Shown: one piece after another, positions 1 through 10,817 of the stretch
How positions within the stretch are numbered: the stretch's first letter is position 1
Layout: every line of letters starts with the position of its first letter
NCBI RefSeq assembly: GCF_030770395.1
Contig: NZ_CP132480.1
Location: forward strand, 102,153 to 166,152
Direction: 5' to 3'
DNA from: Telluria beijingensis
Lineage (GTDB): Bacteria; Pseudomonadota; Gammaproteobacteria; Burkholderiales; Burkholderiaceae_D
Length of the DNA stretch: 64,000 bases
The notes under the pieces: model-generated
The model's database searches: none
The model's input: the letters and a program-made list of their open reading frames with translations, nothing else
Told to the model about the DNA's origin: nothing
Program-made: the position numbers and the translations under genes

Positions 1-89
1 TGCTCGAGGCGGGGATCGACCCGGGCGTGCGTCCGGAAGCGGTCAGCCTGGAGCAGTACGTCGCGCTGGCCAACCTGCCCGTGTCCTGA
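1..89 (+). CDS. rsmA: 16S rRNA dimethyladenosine transferase RsmA/KsgA, C-terminal fragment
   Basis: Only the last 28 codons are in the window, read in the frame that begins at base 3 and ends with TGA at 87-89. The tail contains GIDPGVRPEAVSLEQYVALAN, which fits the conserved C-terminus of KsgA/RsmA (GIDP-x2-RAE-x-ISVxQYxxxAN in enterobacteria). RsmA dimethylates two adjacent adenosines in helix 45 of 16S rRNA. The call rests on this short tail, so the identity is probable rather than certain. A repeat hairpin and an intrinsic terminator follow directly. Confidence 0.65.
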   Translation, partial: LEAGIDPGVRPEAVSLEQYVALANLPVS

Positions 90-92
90 GCC

Positions 93-126
93 TAGGGTGT
101 ACGGCTCCGCCGTACACGCGTTCACC
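93..126 (+). repeat. Palindromic repeat, family A, single copy
   Basis: TAGG, then a perfect 9-bp stem (GTGTACGGC at 97-105, GCCGTACAC at 109-117) with loop TCC, then GCGTTCACC. The flanks TAGG and GCGTTCA match the two units at 10694-10763, while the stem bases differ with compensating changes. It lies just after the rsmA stop codon. Confidence 0.6.
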
Positions 127-140
127 TCGCTCCTTTCATC

Positions 141-164
141 AGCGCCGCCCGCCGGCGCTTTTTT
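141..164 (+). terminator. Rho-independent terminator after rsmA
   Basis: Stem AGCGCCG (141-147) pairs with CGGCGCT (153-159) around loop CCCGC, followed by an uninterrupted T tract (159-164). It probably ends the rsmA transcript. Confidence 0.85.
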
Positions 165-283
165 ACGCCTGGACGCCATCCGAATGCATCCTGTTGCGCC
201 GCAACATACGGGTTATCACGTATTTTCGCCGCCTCGGTAGCCGTTTTTTGCAGTCCATCGCATCCCAGTGGAAGGTCGGGCAG

Positions 284-299
284 GCACTATCTATAGTGC
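284..299. promoter_or_regulatory. 16-bp palindrome, candidate operator or promoter
   Basis: GCACTAT-CT-ATAGTGC is a perfect 7-bp inverted repeat with a 2-bp centre, 50 bp before the start of the small exported-peptide gene. It contains TATAGT (292-297), usable as a -10 element, but no good -35 lies 17 bp upstream. The arrangement suggests a repressor or activator site overlapping the promoter; this is inference. Confidence 0.4.
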
Positions 300-349
300 T
301 TGCATGGACAGCCGAAACGGCATCCCAACCGACCAACCAGGAGCAAAAA

Positions 350-517
350 ATGAACGTCCTCAAGCACATGGAAGCCATCTTCATCGCCGCCGCCATTCTC
401 GCCGGCTTTAGCAGCTACGCGGTCGCCGCCAATGCGCGCTCGGTGGAGGCTTACCAGTCGCAGGTGTCGGTCGGCATGGACAAGATCGCCGTGGTGAAGG
501 TCAGCGCGGCCCGCTGA
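350..517 (+). CDS. Small exported hypothetical protein (55 aa)
   Basis: I do not recognise a family. The ATG at 350 is chosen because AGGAGC lies 6 bp upstream (339-344); the same frame is open further upstream but without a ribosome-binding site. Residues 8-27 form a hydrophobic segment ending in SSYAVAANA, which reads as a signal peptide with a likely AxA cleavage site. This leaves a mature peptide of about 27 residues (ARSVEAYQSQVSVGMDKIAVVKVSAAR). Such short periplasmic proteins are common in Oxalobacteraceae. A palindrome at 284-299 sits in its promoter region. It is transcribed towards the lipoprotein genes on the other strand. Confidence 0.6.
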   Translation: MNVLKHMEAIFIAAAILAGFSSYAVAANARSVEAYQSQVSVGMDKIAVVKVSAAR

Positions 518-550
518 TCCAGCCCATCAACTGACGTAGGCGATGCGGGC

Positions 551-580
551 AAAAAAAAAGCCCGCTCAGGAGAGCGGGCT
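551..580 (-). terminator. Rho-independent terminator of the lipoprotein pair
   Basis: Stem AGCCCGCTC (559-567) pairs with GAGCGGGCT (572-580) around loop AGGA. On the minus strand the hairpin is followed by nine T (complement of 551-559), the classical layout. On the plus strand no T tract follows, so it mainly serves the minus-strand lipoprotein operon, whose last stop codon is about 115 bp away. Confidence 0.85.
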
Positions 581-694
581 GAAATCCAATTCTTTTCTGA
601 GGAGAGTTGGAGGAGACAGGAGTTATTATGCTGCGCGACAGCATATAAGTCCAATTTCTCTTTCAAATACTCGACATAAGAATTTTGTATATCA

Positions 695-1330
695 TCAGGC
701 TGGAACGCAATTGACGACGATATTGGTCACTTCGGCGTTCGGCATGGTGCCGGTACCGTTGACCACGGTGCAGACCTGGCCCGTCGGCTGGGCGATCACC
801 ACGACGCCGTAGGTCGTCCCATAAGTAACGTTCGGCAGCAGGAAGTCGATCGGCGTGGTCACGCCGTCCGCTGGCTTGGTGACCGTGCCGCTGCCACCCG
901 TACTGCCGTTGGCCAGCACCAGGCCATCCGCAGTCAGGCCATTGACCTTGCCTTTCAGTGCGAAAGCGTTGACATAGCAGACGAAGGTGATGTTGATCTC
1001 AGCCAGCCGGCCAGCCGTATCGCGGCCATTCGGTACCGTATTGGGCACGTCGGTACACGTGTCCTGGAATTGCGGTTTCGACTTGAAGGTGACGTTGTAC
1101 TCGTCACCATACTCGAGCTTGTTCGGGAAGGCGAAGCTGACCGCGGCGCCAGGCGTGGTCGGCACCGGAAGAGCGACTTCCTGGCCATTGGTCTGCAGGA
1201 CTGCGCCCGGATAGAAGATGCCGGCGACGGTGCCCTTGACGACAAATTCGGCTTTATCGCTGCCGCCGCAGCCGGCCAGGCCCGCGGCCAGGGCCAGCGC
1301 GAGCGCAGGACGGATCAGGGAAGACTTCAT
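695..1330 (-). CDS. Putative lipoprotein with two repeated domains, copy 2
   Basis: The 211-residue product starts with a type II signal peptide and lipobox LAGC, giving lipidation at Cys21 of MKSSLIRPALALALAAGLAGC. After it come two related beta-rich modules. The second module ends with YGVVVIAQPTGQVCTVVNG and a distal VTNIVVNC, a cysteine-paired pattern seen in many uncharacterised betaproteobacterial lipoproteins. It is a paralogue of the gene 17 bp upstream (1348-1935), with the same N-terminal MKSS, the same module order and the same C-terminal motif, so the pair is one operon arising by tandem duplication. Function unknown; an outer-membrane or periplasmic location is inferred from the lipobox. 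Confidence 0.8.
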   Translation of the reverse strand: MKSSLIRPALALALAAGLAGCGGSDKAEFVVKGTVAGIFYPGAVLQTNGQEVALPVPTTPGAAVSFAFPNKLEYGDEYNVTFKSKPQFQDTCTDVPNTVPNGRDTAGRLAEINITFVCYVNAFALKGKVNGLTADGLVLANGSTGGSGTVTKPADGVTTPIDFLLPNVTYGTTYGVVVIAQPTGQVCTVVNGTGTMPNAEVTNIVVNCVPA

Positions 1331-1347
1331 GCGTGAGGCTCCAAAAA

Positions 1348-1935
1348 TTAAGGGGTGCAGGTAATCGCGACGTTGGTGACGGGCGCCGGGCCGATGACGC
1401 CGTTGCCATTGCTGACGGTGCAGGTCTGGCCTGCTGGCTGGGTCAGGATCGTCACGCCATACGGCGAATCTTCAGGGACGTCGGCCATCTTGAACGTCGT
1501 CGCGCCAGCGGCGACCTTCACCCTGTCCGAACCGTTGACCAGCTCCAGCTCACCCTTCAGGTTGCCGATGCTGCCCGACAGGCCGTGGCGGTTCAGTTCG
1601 CAGGTGACGTAGACGGTGTACACGTGGTAGCCGGCGCGGCCGCTCGGGTTCTCGATCTTGCAGTCCTTGACGTTCGACGGCCTGGACTTGACTTCGACGT
1701 TGTAGCGGTCGTCGGTGCCGATCAGGTTGTCGAAATACCACTCGCCGGCGCCGGAACCATTGGCCGGCGGGGTGATGGCCTTGTCGTTACCGCCATTATT
1801 GGTCAGCACCAGGCCGGCCTTGGTCACGCCGGTGAACTGGCCGCCCAGCATCAGCTGGCCATCGTCGCCGCCGCAGGCAGTCAATGCGACCGCGCATGCC
1901 AGCGCCGCGCCGGCACGCAGGTAGGAACTCTTCAT
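1348..1935 (-). CDS. Putative lipoprotein with two repeated domains, copy 1
   Basis: The 195-residue product has signal peptide MKSSYLRAGAALACAVALTAC, with the lipobox cysteine at residue 21, then CGGDDGQ. It has the same two-module layout as the downstream gene: a first module with YNVEVKSRP and a spaced cysteine pair, and a second with YGVTILTQPAGQTCTVSNG and VTNVAITC. It is the promoter-proximal gene of the two-gene minus-strand operon that ends at the terminator 551-580. The 5' flank (1936-2090) is AT-richer than its surroundings and probably carries the promoter. Function unknown. Confidence 0.8.
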   Translation of the reverse strand: MKSSYLRAGAALACAVALTACGGDDGQLMLGGQFTGVTKAGLVLTNNGGNDKAITPPANGSGAGEWYFDNLIGTDDRYNVEVKSRPSNVKDCKIENPSGRAGYHVYTVYVTCELNRHGLSGSIGNLKGELELVNGSDRVKVAAGATTFKMADVPEDSPYGVTILTQPAGQTCTVSNGNGVIGPAPVTNVAITCTP

Positions 1936-2160
1936 AACATCTCCACAAAATCCAGGGGAAGCGCAGCTGCGCGGTTGGAATAGAAAAATCGCTCAACATT
2001 TTAGTTCATTTGTTAGGCAGCTGGACCATTTCGGCCGCATTTGCATTTGTATCATGGTGTAAGCAAGATTTAACATGAGCAACATTCAAAGGTGCACATT
2101 GCATTTGGACTGGGGCCTCGCTATGCTGGGGACGCACCTTGTTCCCCTGTCTGGAAACCG

Positions 2161-2886
2161 ATGACCCGCCGCCAAGCCTGGCCGAAAGCCGTCCTGTTCG
2201 ACCTCGACGATACCCTGTGGCCGATCGCCCCCGTGATCCTGGAAGCCGAAAAACTGTTGTATGCCTGGCTTGGTTTGCATGCGCCGCGGGTGGTCGAACG
2301 CTTCACGATCGACAGCCTTCGCCAGGCGCGGCTGGAACTGCTGGCCGCCCGGCCGGAGTTCGGGATCGACCTGGGCGCGCTGCGCCATGCCGGCCTGGTC
2401 GCCGCCTTCGAGCAGGTGGGCGAGGATCCCGGCAAGGTCGAATTGGCCATGACCGAGTTCTTTGCCGCCCGCAATGCCGTGACGCCCTACGACGACGTGG
2501 TGCCGGGCCTCGAGCGCCTGCGGCGACACGTCCTGGTCGGCTCGGTCACGAATGGCGTGGCCGACCTGCAGACCATCGGCCTGGCCCACCACTTCCAGGC
2601 CTCGGTGGCGGCGCATGCTTTTGGGCGCGCCAAGCCCGATCCCGGCATCTTCCTCGCCGGTTGCGCGGCACTCGATGTGGCGCCGGCCGACACGCTGTAC
2701 GTGGGCGACGACCTGTTGCTGGACGTGCAGGGCGCCCAGCGCGCCGGCCTGCGCGCGGCCTGGATGAACCGCACCGGCAAGGTCAACGACCTGGCCCATG
2801 ACGTGGCGCCCGACGTCGAAGTGGCCAGTCTCGACGCCTTGCTCGACTGGCTCGATCTCGACGGCGTGCGCGAACAACGACACTGA
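2161..2886 (+). CDS. HAD-superfamily hydrolase (subfamily IA)
   Basis: This 241-residue protein has all four HAD motifs. Motif I is FDLDDTLW (nucleophile Asp14, acid/base Asp16), motif II is GSVTNG, the motif III lysine is in FGRAKPDPGIF, and motif IV is YVGDDLLLD. An alpha-helical cap lies between motifs I and II. Such enzymes dephosphorylate small phosphorylated metabolites in the cytoplasm; YjjG-like nucleotidases are the nearest type, but the substrate cannot be read from sequence. The ATG at 2161 is chosen because the HAD core begins ten residues later; the frame is open 69 bp further upstream, and no strong ribosome-binding site decides it. It lies 84 bp before hrcA. Confidence 0.85.
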   Translation: MTRRQAWPKAVLFDLDDTLWPIAPVILEAEKLLYAWLGLHAPRVVERFTIDSLRQARLELLAARPEFGIDLGALRHAGLVAAFEQVGEDPGKVELAMTEFFAARNAVTPYDDVVPGLERLRRHVLVGSVTNGVADLQTIGLAHHFQASVAAHAFGRAKPDPGIFLAGCAALDVAPADTLYVGDDLLLDVQGAQRAGLRAAWMNRTGKVNDLAHDVAPDVEVASLDALLDWLDLDGVREQRH

Positions 2887-2935
2887 ACATGCGTCACAGC
2901 AAGCCTTGTGCTGCCGTGCCACGCCCCAACCTGCC

Positions 2936-2941
2936 TATAAT
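2936..2941 (+). promoter_or_regulatory. -10 element of the hrcA promoter
   Basis: A perfect TATAAT lies 30 bp before the hrcA ATG. No clear -35 hexamer is found at 16-18 bp spacing. No CIRCE operator (TTAGCACTC-N9-GAGTGCTAA) is seen here. Confidence 0.5.
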
Positions 2942-2970
2942 ACGAGCACTATCGAACGTTTCCTGGAATC

Positions 2971-3999
2971 ATGCAACTCGACCACCGTGCCCAAACCCTG
3001 CTCAAAGCGCTTGTCGAACGCTATATCGCCGACGGCCAGCCGGTAGGTTCGCGCGCGTTGTCCAAGCTGTCGGGCCTGGAGCTGTCGCCCGCCACCATCC
3101 GGAACGTCATGGCCGACCTCGAGGACATGGGCTTCGTCGCCAGTCCGCATACCTCGGCCGGCCGTGTCCCGACCCCGCGCGGCTACCGCGTGTTCGTCGA
3201 TACCCTGCTGACGGTGGGGCCGATCGATGACAAGGCGGTCGATGCCGAGCGCATGCGCTTGCCCCAGCCATTGTCCAACCCGCAACCACAAAAGCTTATC
3301 GCCAACGCGGCGCAGATGCTGTCCTCGCTGTCGCAGTTCGCCGGGGTGGTGCAGAGCCCGCGCCGCGAATCGGTCTTCCAGCAGATCGAATTCCTGCGCC
3401 TGGGCGAAAAACGCATCCTGCTGGTGATCGTCGATCCGCGCGGCGACGTGCAGAACCGCCTGCTGCTGCTCGACCAGGATTATTCGCCGGCCCAACTGAC
3501 CCAGTCGGCGAATTACCTGAACCAGAACTTCGCCGGGCTGTCGTTCGACGCGGTGCGCAAGCGCCTCAGCGGCGAGCTGCAGCAGTTGCGCGACGATATG
3601 GGGCGCCTGATGCAGGCGGCGGTCGAGGCCGGCAGCGAGGCGATGGCCGAGGGCGATGACATGGTCATCTCGGGCGAGCGCAACCTGCTGTCGGTGGCCG
3701 ACCTGTCATCCAATATGACATCGCTGCGCCAGATGTTCGAGATGTTCGAGCAAAAGACGGGCCTGATGCAATTGCTGGACGTGTCGAGCAAGGCTGGCGG
3801 GGTGCAGATCTTCATCGGTGGCGAATCGAAGCTGGTGCCGATGGACGAGATGAGCATCGTGACGGCGCCGTACGCGGTCGATGGCCGCATCGTCGGCACC
3901 CTGGGCGTGATCGGGCCGACCCGGATGGCCTATGAACGGGTGATCCCGATCGTCGACATCACGGCCAAGCTGCTGTCGAATGCGCTCAGCCATTCCTGA
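2971..3999 (+). CDS. hrcA: Heat-inducible transcription repressor HrcA
   Basis: HrcA represses class I heat-shock genes by binding CIRCE operators and depends on GroEL for folding. The 342-residue product is of normal length. The N-terminal winged helix (about residues 1-75) includes [20 protein letters not shown] and the conserved segment [20 protein letters not shown]. The remainder is the GAF-like dimerisation domain ending [16 protein letters not shown]. The gene ends at a strong bidirectional terminator shared with fur. The dnaK-dnaJ genes of this window have sigma-32-type promoters and no visible CIRCE, so the likely HrcA target (for example groESL) lies outside. Confidence 0.95.
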   Translation: MQLDHRAQTLLKALVERYIADGQPVGSRALSKLSGLELSPATIRNVMADLEDMGFVASPHTSAGRVPTPRGYRVFVDTLLTVGPIDDKAVDAERMRLPQPLSNPQPQKLIANAAQMLSSLSQFAGVVQSPRRESVFQQIEFLRLGEKRILLVIVDPRGDVQNRLLLLDQDYSPAQLTQSANYLNQNFAGLSFDAVRKRLSGELQQLRDDMGRLMQAAVEAGSEAMAEGDDMVISGERNLLSVADLSSNMTSLRQMFEMFEQKTGLMQLLDVSSKAGGVQIFIGGESKLVPMDEMSIVTAPYAVDGRIVGTLGVIGPTRMAYERVIPIVDITAKLLSNALSHS

Positions 4000-4017
4000 T
4001 TCCGCACCCCGGATGTG

Positions 4018-4054
4018 AAAAAGGGCGCATGGGAATATCCCATGCGCCCTTTTT
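4018..4054. terminator. Bidirectional terminator between hrcA and fur
   Basis: A 12-bp perfect stem (GGGCGCATGGGA at 4023-4034, TCCCATGCGCCC at 4038-4049) with loop ATA, flanked by AAAAA on the left and TTTTT on the right. It works for hrcA on plus and fur on minus. Confidence 0.92.
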
Positions 4055-4084
4055 ATATAGCGGGAAGTTGGCGAAAAGCGCGGA

Positions 4085-4516
4085 CTATTCCGGCTTGGCG
4101 ATGCCCCGGCACTGCGGGCAGCTGCCATAGATCGCCAGCGCGTGCTCGACGATCGTGAAGCCGTGCTTCTCGGCAATCATCTGCTGGCGCTTTTCGATCT
4201 CGTCGTCGTAGAACTCTTCGACGCGACCGCAGGTGACGCACACCAGGTGGTCATGGTGGGAACCAGCGTTGAGCTCATAAATGGCCTTGCCGGTCTCGAA
4301 ATGGTTGCGGTTGAGCAAGCCAGCCTGCTCGAACTGGGTCAATACGCGGTAGACAGTCGCGAGGCCCACGTCCATATTGTCAGCCAACAGGATTTTGTAG
4401 ACATCTTCGGCCGTCAGGTGCCGTACGGAGCTGTTCTGGAAAATTTCCAGGATTTTCAGGCGCGGCAGGGTTGCCTTCAGGCCGCTGGCCTTCAGGTCGG
4501 TCGGATTGTTACTCAT
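4085..4516 (-). CDS. fur: Ferric uptake regulator Fur
   Basis: Fur is the iron-responsive repressor that binds Fe(II) and blocks iron-uptake promoters. The 143-residue product has the N-terminal winged helix ([11 protein letters not shown] to [17 protein letters not shown]) followed by the dimerisation domain with the metal-binding SHHDHLVC and two CxxC pairs (CVTC and CPQC). The start is set at the ATG complementary to 4514-4516, which gives the standard [19 protein letters not shown] beginning; the upstream open frame runs into bamE and is not used. It is divergent from bamE, as in most Burkholderiales. No convincing Fur box was found in the 79-bp intergenic region. Confidence 0.96.
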   Translation of the reverse strand: MSNNPTDLKASGLKATLPRLKILEIFQNSSVRHLTAEDVYKILLADNMDVGLATVYRVLTQFEQAGLLNRNHFETGKAIYELNAGSHHDHLVCVTCGRVEEFYDDEIEKRQQMIAEKHGFTIVEHALAIYGSCPQCRGIAKPE

Positions 4517-4595
4517 GTTTGTTACTCGAATATTGGCGGAGTGCTTTATGATATAGCGTTTTGTAAGCTCCCGCTCGAACGATTTGAGGTTATCT
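4517..4595. promoter_or_regulatory. Divergent fur/bamE promoter region
   Basis: This 79-bp AT-richer segment must hold both promoters. TATGAT (4547-4552) is a plausible -10 for bamE; TTACTC at 4522-4527 is the nearest -35-like hexamer, at 19 bp. TGAGGT (4585-4590) is the bamE ribosome-binding site. Confidence 0.4.
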
Positions 4596-5213
4596 ATGCC
4601 CGTCAAACCAGCCGTACACCATCGATCCAACGCCAAGGCAGTGCTTGCGGCGGGCCTCGCCGCGACGCTGCTGCTGTCCGGCTGCGCTTCCTGGCGCAGC
4701 CCGGCGCCGCCGGTGGCGACGGATGCGGCCGCCACTGCGGCCGATGCGGAAAAGTCGGCCGCCATCGCCAATGCCGGCGCCCAGACCGTCCAGGCGACCC
4801 GCTTGCAGAAGTTCCTGTGGATCTTCTCGCCCTACCGTCCGGACATCCAGCAAGGCAACTTCGTCTCGCAAGAAATGCTCGACCAGCTCAAGGCCGGCCA
4901 GACCCGCGACCAGGTACGCTTCCTGCTCGGTTCGCCGCTGCTGATGGACGCCTTCCACGCCGACCGCTGGGATTACCCGTTCTACCTGGCGCGCGGCAAT
5001 GGCGAGCTGACCACCAGCCGCGTGACCGTGTTCTTCAAGGACGACGTGGTCGAGCGCTTCGAAGGCGGCAACCTGCCGAGCGAGCGCGACTACATCGACC
5101 GCATCGCCGGTCCGGCCAGGAAGAAAGCCGAAGTGCTGCCGCCGAAACCGGCCGATGCACCGGCCGTCCAGATCAATGCCGGCAACACCGAACGCCGTCC
5201 AGGAACCCCGTAA
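4596..5213 (+). CDS. bamE: Outer membrane assembly lipoprotein BamE (SmpA/OmlA)
   Basis: BamE is a lipoprotein of the BAM complex that inserts beta-barrel proteins into the outer membrane. The lipobox LLSGC places the lipidated cysteine at residue 30. The SmpA/OmlA domain covers about residues 65-165, with [36 protein letters not shown] and the WDYPFY core strand. The 205-residue length exceeds E. coli BamE because of an Ala-rich linker after the lipobox and a Pro-rich tail. The ATG at 4596 follows TGAGGT; a TTG 12 bp upstream is less likely. The stop codon overlaps the dapB start by one base, so the two are probably coupled. Confidence 0.93.
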   Translation: MPVKPAVHHRSNAKAVLAAGLAATLLLSGCASWRSPAPPVATDAAATAADAEKSAAIANAGAQTVQATRLQKFLWIFSPYRPDIQQGNFVSQEMLDQLKAGQTRDQVRFLLGSPLLMDAFHADRWDYPFYLARGNGELTTSRVTVFFKDDVVERFEGGNLPSERDYIDRIAGPARKKAEVLPPKPADAPAVQINAGNTERRPGTP

Positions 5214-6022
5214 TGACCATGTTGAACATTGCCGTCGCCGGCGCCAGCGGCCGCATGGGCCGCATGCTGATCGAAGCCATCCAGGACGCCCCCGACATGC
5301 GCCTGGCCGGCGCCCTCGACGTGCCGGGCTCGCCCTCCATCGGCCAGGACGCGGGCGCCTTCGCCGGCATCCTGACCGGGGTCGTGATCGAAGACTCCAT
5401 CAAGCACGGCCTGCACAATGCCGACATCCTGATCGACTTCACCCGCCCCGAGGGCACGCTGAAGCACCTCGAATACTGCGCCGCCAACGGCAAGCAGATG
5501 GTGATCGGCACCACCGGCTTCGACGATGCCGGCAAGGCCGCGATCCGCGCCGCCGCCGACAAGGTCGGCGTGGTGTTCGCACCGAACATGAGCGTGGGCG
5601 TGAACGTCACCCTCAAGCTGCTCGAGATGGCCGCCAGGAGCTTCTCGGAAGGCTACGACATCGAGATCGTCGAAGCGCACCACCGCCACAAGGTCGATGC
5701 GCCGTCCGGCACCGCGCTCAAGATGGGCGAAGTGATCGCCGACGCCCTGGGCCGCGACCTGAAGGACTGCGCCATCTATGGCCGCGAAGGCGTGACCGGC
5801 GAGCGCGATCCGTCGACCATCGGCTTCGCCACCGTGCGCGGCGGCGACGTGGTGGGCGACCATACCGTGATGTTCCTCGGCACCGGCGAGCGGATCGAGG
5901 TCAGCCACAAGTCGAGCAGCCGCGTCACCTACGCCCACGGCTCGCTGCGCGCCGCGCGCTTCCTGGCGGACAAGGCCAACGGCCTGTTCGACATGCAGGA
6001 CGTGCTGGGCCTGAAGGGGTAG
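5213..6022 (+). CDS. dapB: 4-hydroxy-tetrahydrodipicolinate reductase
   Basis: DapB reduces 4-hydroxy-tetrahydrodipicolinate with NAD(P)H in the lysine/diaminopimelate pathway. The 269-residue product has the nucleotide-binding GASGRMG at residues 10-16 and the catalytic segment [13 protein letters not shown], where His156 and Lys160 correspond to E. coli His159 and Lys163. The start at 5213 overlaps the bamE stop (TAATG) and has AGGAA at 5201-5205; a second in-frame ATG at 5219 is possible. The gene order fur-bamE-dapB is typical of betaproteobacteria. Confidence 0.97.
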   Translation: MTMLNIAVAGASGRMGRMLIEAIQDAPDMRLAGALDVPGSPSIGQDAGAFAGILTGVVIEDSIKHGLHNADILIDFTRPEGTLKHLEYCAANGKQMVIGTTGFDDAGKAAIRAAADKVGVVFAPNMSVGVNVTLKLLEMAARSFSEGYDIEIVEAHHRHKVDAPSGTALKMGEVIADALGRDLKDCAIYGREGVTGERDPSTIGFATVRGGDVVGDHTVMFLGTGERIEVSHKSSSRVTYAHGSLRAARFLADKANGLFDMQDVLGLKG

Positions 6023-6024
6023 AC

Positions 6025-6351
6025 ATGGCGGTGGCAGAACTGAACGGCGCCGCCATCGCGGACGAAGCGTCGTTCCACCAGCAGAGCAGGGAGGCCTTCG
6101 GCTTCCCGGCGACGTATGCGGACAGCATCGACGCCTGGGTCGACTGCATGAGCTATCTGCGCGACGACGAGAACATGACCAAATTCAGGCTCGAGCCGAA
6201 CGAGGTGCTGCAGATCGTCATCCTGGACGCCGACAGGCTGAAGGCGGCGGCGCCGGACCTGCTCGAAGAACTGACCTTCTGCGTTGGCGGCATCAACGAA
6301 CGCTACGAGGATTACGGCGAAAAGCCGGCGCTGGAGCTGATCCTGCGTTGA
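6025..6351 (+). CDS. Barstar-family protein without a visible barnase partner
   Basis: The 108-residue acidic protein matches the barstar fold: FGFPATYADSIDAWVDCMSY corresponds to the helix that plugs the barnase active site, and LLEEL-TFCVGGINERYEDYGEKPALELIL to the C-terminal strand region. Barstars are small cytoplasmic inhibitors of barnase-type ribonucleases. No barnase-like gene lies next to it. It begins 2 bp after the dapB stop codon and ends at a terminator, so it is the last gene of the bamE-dapB transcript. Whether it is an antitoxin or has a housekeeping role cannot be told from sequence. Confidence 0.75.
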   Translation: MAVAELNGAAIADEASFHQQSREAFGFPATYADSIDAWVDCMSYLRDDENMTKFRLEPNEVLQIVILDADRLKAAAPDLLEELTFCVGGINERYEDYGEKPALELILR

Positions 6352-9125
<2,774 letters not shown>

Positions 9126-9126
<1 letters not shown>

Positions 9127-9650
9127 TGATGACCATGTCGAACAAGACCCTGGTGCGTGCGTTGGCTGCGATGTTGATGGCCGGAGTATTGGCTGGCTGC
9201 GGCTTCAAGCTGCGCGGCAGCGACGGCCAGTACAACCTGCCGTTCCACAGCATCTGGCTGTCGTTCAGCGAAGCCTCGCCGCTGGGCACGGAGCTCAAGC
9301 GCAACCTGCGCGCGGGCGACAACGTGCGCATCGAGACCGATGCTTCCAAGGCCGAGGCCCTGTTCGACGTGATCAGCGAATCGCGCGGCAAGGCGATCCT
9401 GTCGCTCAACAGCCTGGGCCGGGTGCGCGAGTATTCGCTCAGCTACACCCTGGTGTTCCAGGTGCGCGACGCCAACAACCGCCAGCTGCTGGCGCCGACC
9501 GAGATCACCCTGCGCCGCAATATCGCCTTCGACGAAGGGCAGGTGCTGGCCAAGGAATCCGAAGAAGCGCTGCTGTACCGCGACATGCAGTCCGACCTGG
9601 TGCAGCAGATCCTGCGCCGCCTGGTGGCGATCAAGCCGGCAGGCGCCTGA
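9126..9650 (+). CDS. lptE: LPS-assembly lipoprotein LptE (RlpB)
   Basis: LptE plugs the LptD barrel and helps place lipopolysaccharide in the outer membrane. The 174-residue product has lipobox VLAGC (Cys25) directly followed by GFKLRG, the hallmark start of mature LptE. The rest matches family length and ends with LVQQILRRLVAI. The first ATG (9126) overlaps the leuS stop; ATGs at 9129 and 9135 in the same frame are alternatives. It sits between leuS and holA, the conserved proteobacterial order. Confidence 0.93.
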
Positions 9651-9655
9651 CAACG

Positions 9656-10669
9656 ATGCAGTTGCGGCTCGAGGCGCTCGACGGCCACCTGTCCAAGGGG
9701 CTGGCCCCCTTGTACGTGATCACCAGCGACGAGCACCTGCTCGCGCTGGAAGCGGCCGACCGGATCCGCAAGACGGCGCGCGCGCAAGGCTATACCGAGC
9801 GTGACGTGCTCACGGTCGAGCGCAGCTTCAAGTGGGGCGAGCTGCTGGCCGCCAACCAGGCCTTGTCGCTGTTCGGCGACAAGAAACTGATCGAGCTGCG
9901 CATCCCGACCGGCAAGCCGGGCAAGGACGGCAGCGCCGCGCTGCAGAGCTATGCGAAAGACCTGAGCCCCGACAACCTGACCCTGATCACCTTGCCGAAG
10001 CTGGATTGGCAGACCGCCAAGTCGTCGTGGGTGACGGCGCTACAGCAGGCGGCCGTCTACATCGACATCCCGAACGTCGAGCGCGCGCACCTGCCGGGCT
10101 GGATCGGACAGCGCCTGTCGAGCCAGGGCCAGAGCGCCGAGCGCCAGAGCCTGGACTTCATCGCCGACCGGGTCGAGGGCAACCTGCTGGCGGCGCACCA
10201 GGAAATCCAGAAGCTCGGCCTGTTGTACGAGCCGGGCAAGCTCGGTTTCGAGCAGGTGCACGATGCGGTGCTGAACGTGGCGCGCTACGACGTGTTCAAG
10301 CTGTCCGAGGCGATGCTGGGCGGCGACCCGGCGCGCCTGGCGCGCATGCTCGAAGGCTTGAAAGGCGAGGGCGAGGCGCTGCCGCTGGTGCTGTGGGCGG
10401 TGTCCGAAGAAATCCGCACGCTGCTAAAATTGAAGACCGGGATGGCGCAGGGGCGCCCGCTGGGCGCGCTGCTGAAGGAATACCGGATCTGGGGACCGCG
10501 CGAGCGGATGATGGAACCGGCGCTGCGCCGCGTGTCGCTGGGCACGCTCGAAGCGGCGCTGCAGGAGGCCGCGCAGGTCGACCGCATGGTCAAGGGCTTG
10601 CGCTCGAAGCAGTTCGCGGGCGATGCGTGGGATGCGATGCTGCAGCTGGCGTTGAAGGTGGCGCGGTAA
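9656..10669 (+). CDS. holA: DNA polymerase III subunit delta
   Basis: HolA opens the beta clamp as part of the clamp-loader complex. The 337-residue product has the N-terminal AAA+-like region with [23 protein letters not shown] and the [14 protein letters not shown] strand, the central lid ([14 protein letters not shown]) and the C-terminal collar domain ([19 protein letters not shown]). It starts 6 bp after lptE and is co-transcribed with leuS-lptE. A family A repeat palindrome follows. Confidence 0.95.
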   Translation: MQLRLEALDGHLSKGLAPLYVITSDEHLLALEAADRIRKTARAQGYTERDVLTVERSFKWGELLAANQALSLFGDKKLIELRIPTGKPGKDGSAALQSYAKDLSPDNLTLITLPKLDWQTAKSSWVTALQQAAVYIDIPNVERAHLPGWIGQRLSSQGQSAERQSLDFIADRVEGNLLAAHQEIQKLGLLYEPGKLGFEQVHDAVLNVARYDVFKLSEAMLGGDPARLARMLEGLKGEGEALPLVLWAVSEEIRTLLKLKTGMAQGRPLGALLKEYRIWGPRERMMEPALRRVSLGTLEAALQEAAQVDRMVKGLRSKQFAGDAWDAMLQLALKVAR

Positions 10670-10693
10670 TCATGGCGCGGCCGGTCGGCGCCG

Positions 10694-10763
10694 GTTGAAC
10701 GCGTCGGCGGGAGACCCGCCAACCCTACGTAGGGTTGGCGGCTTCGCCGCCGACGCGTTCAAC
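10694..10763. repeat. 70-bp palindrome: two inverted family A repeat units
   Basis: Two 35-bp units meet head to head at 10728/10729. The plus unit (10729-10763) is TAGG, a 9-bp stem GTTGGCGGC/GCCGCCGAC with loop TTC, then GCGTTCAAC. The minus unit (10694-10728) has the same flanks with stem GTTGGCGGG/CCCGCCGAC and loop TCT. The unit resembles the copy at 93-126. It fills the holA-proA gap and could fold into a cruciform or a stable RNA structure. Confidence 0.75.
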
Positions 10764-10817
10764 GCACACATGCAAACCCGTTCCGACCAAACACAATGTA
10801 ACGCAACGGGAATCACG

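Noticed and set aside
4519..4545. CIRCE-like sequence in the fur-bamE gap (TTGTTACTC and GAGTGCT)
   Set aside because: Only about two thirds of the bases match, and the spacer is 11 instead of 9 bp. It is not near a chaperone gene.
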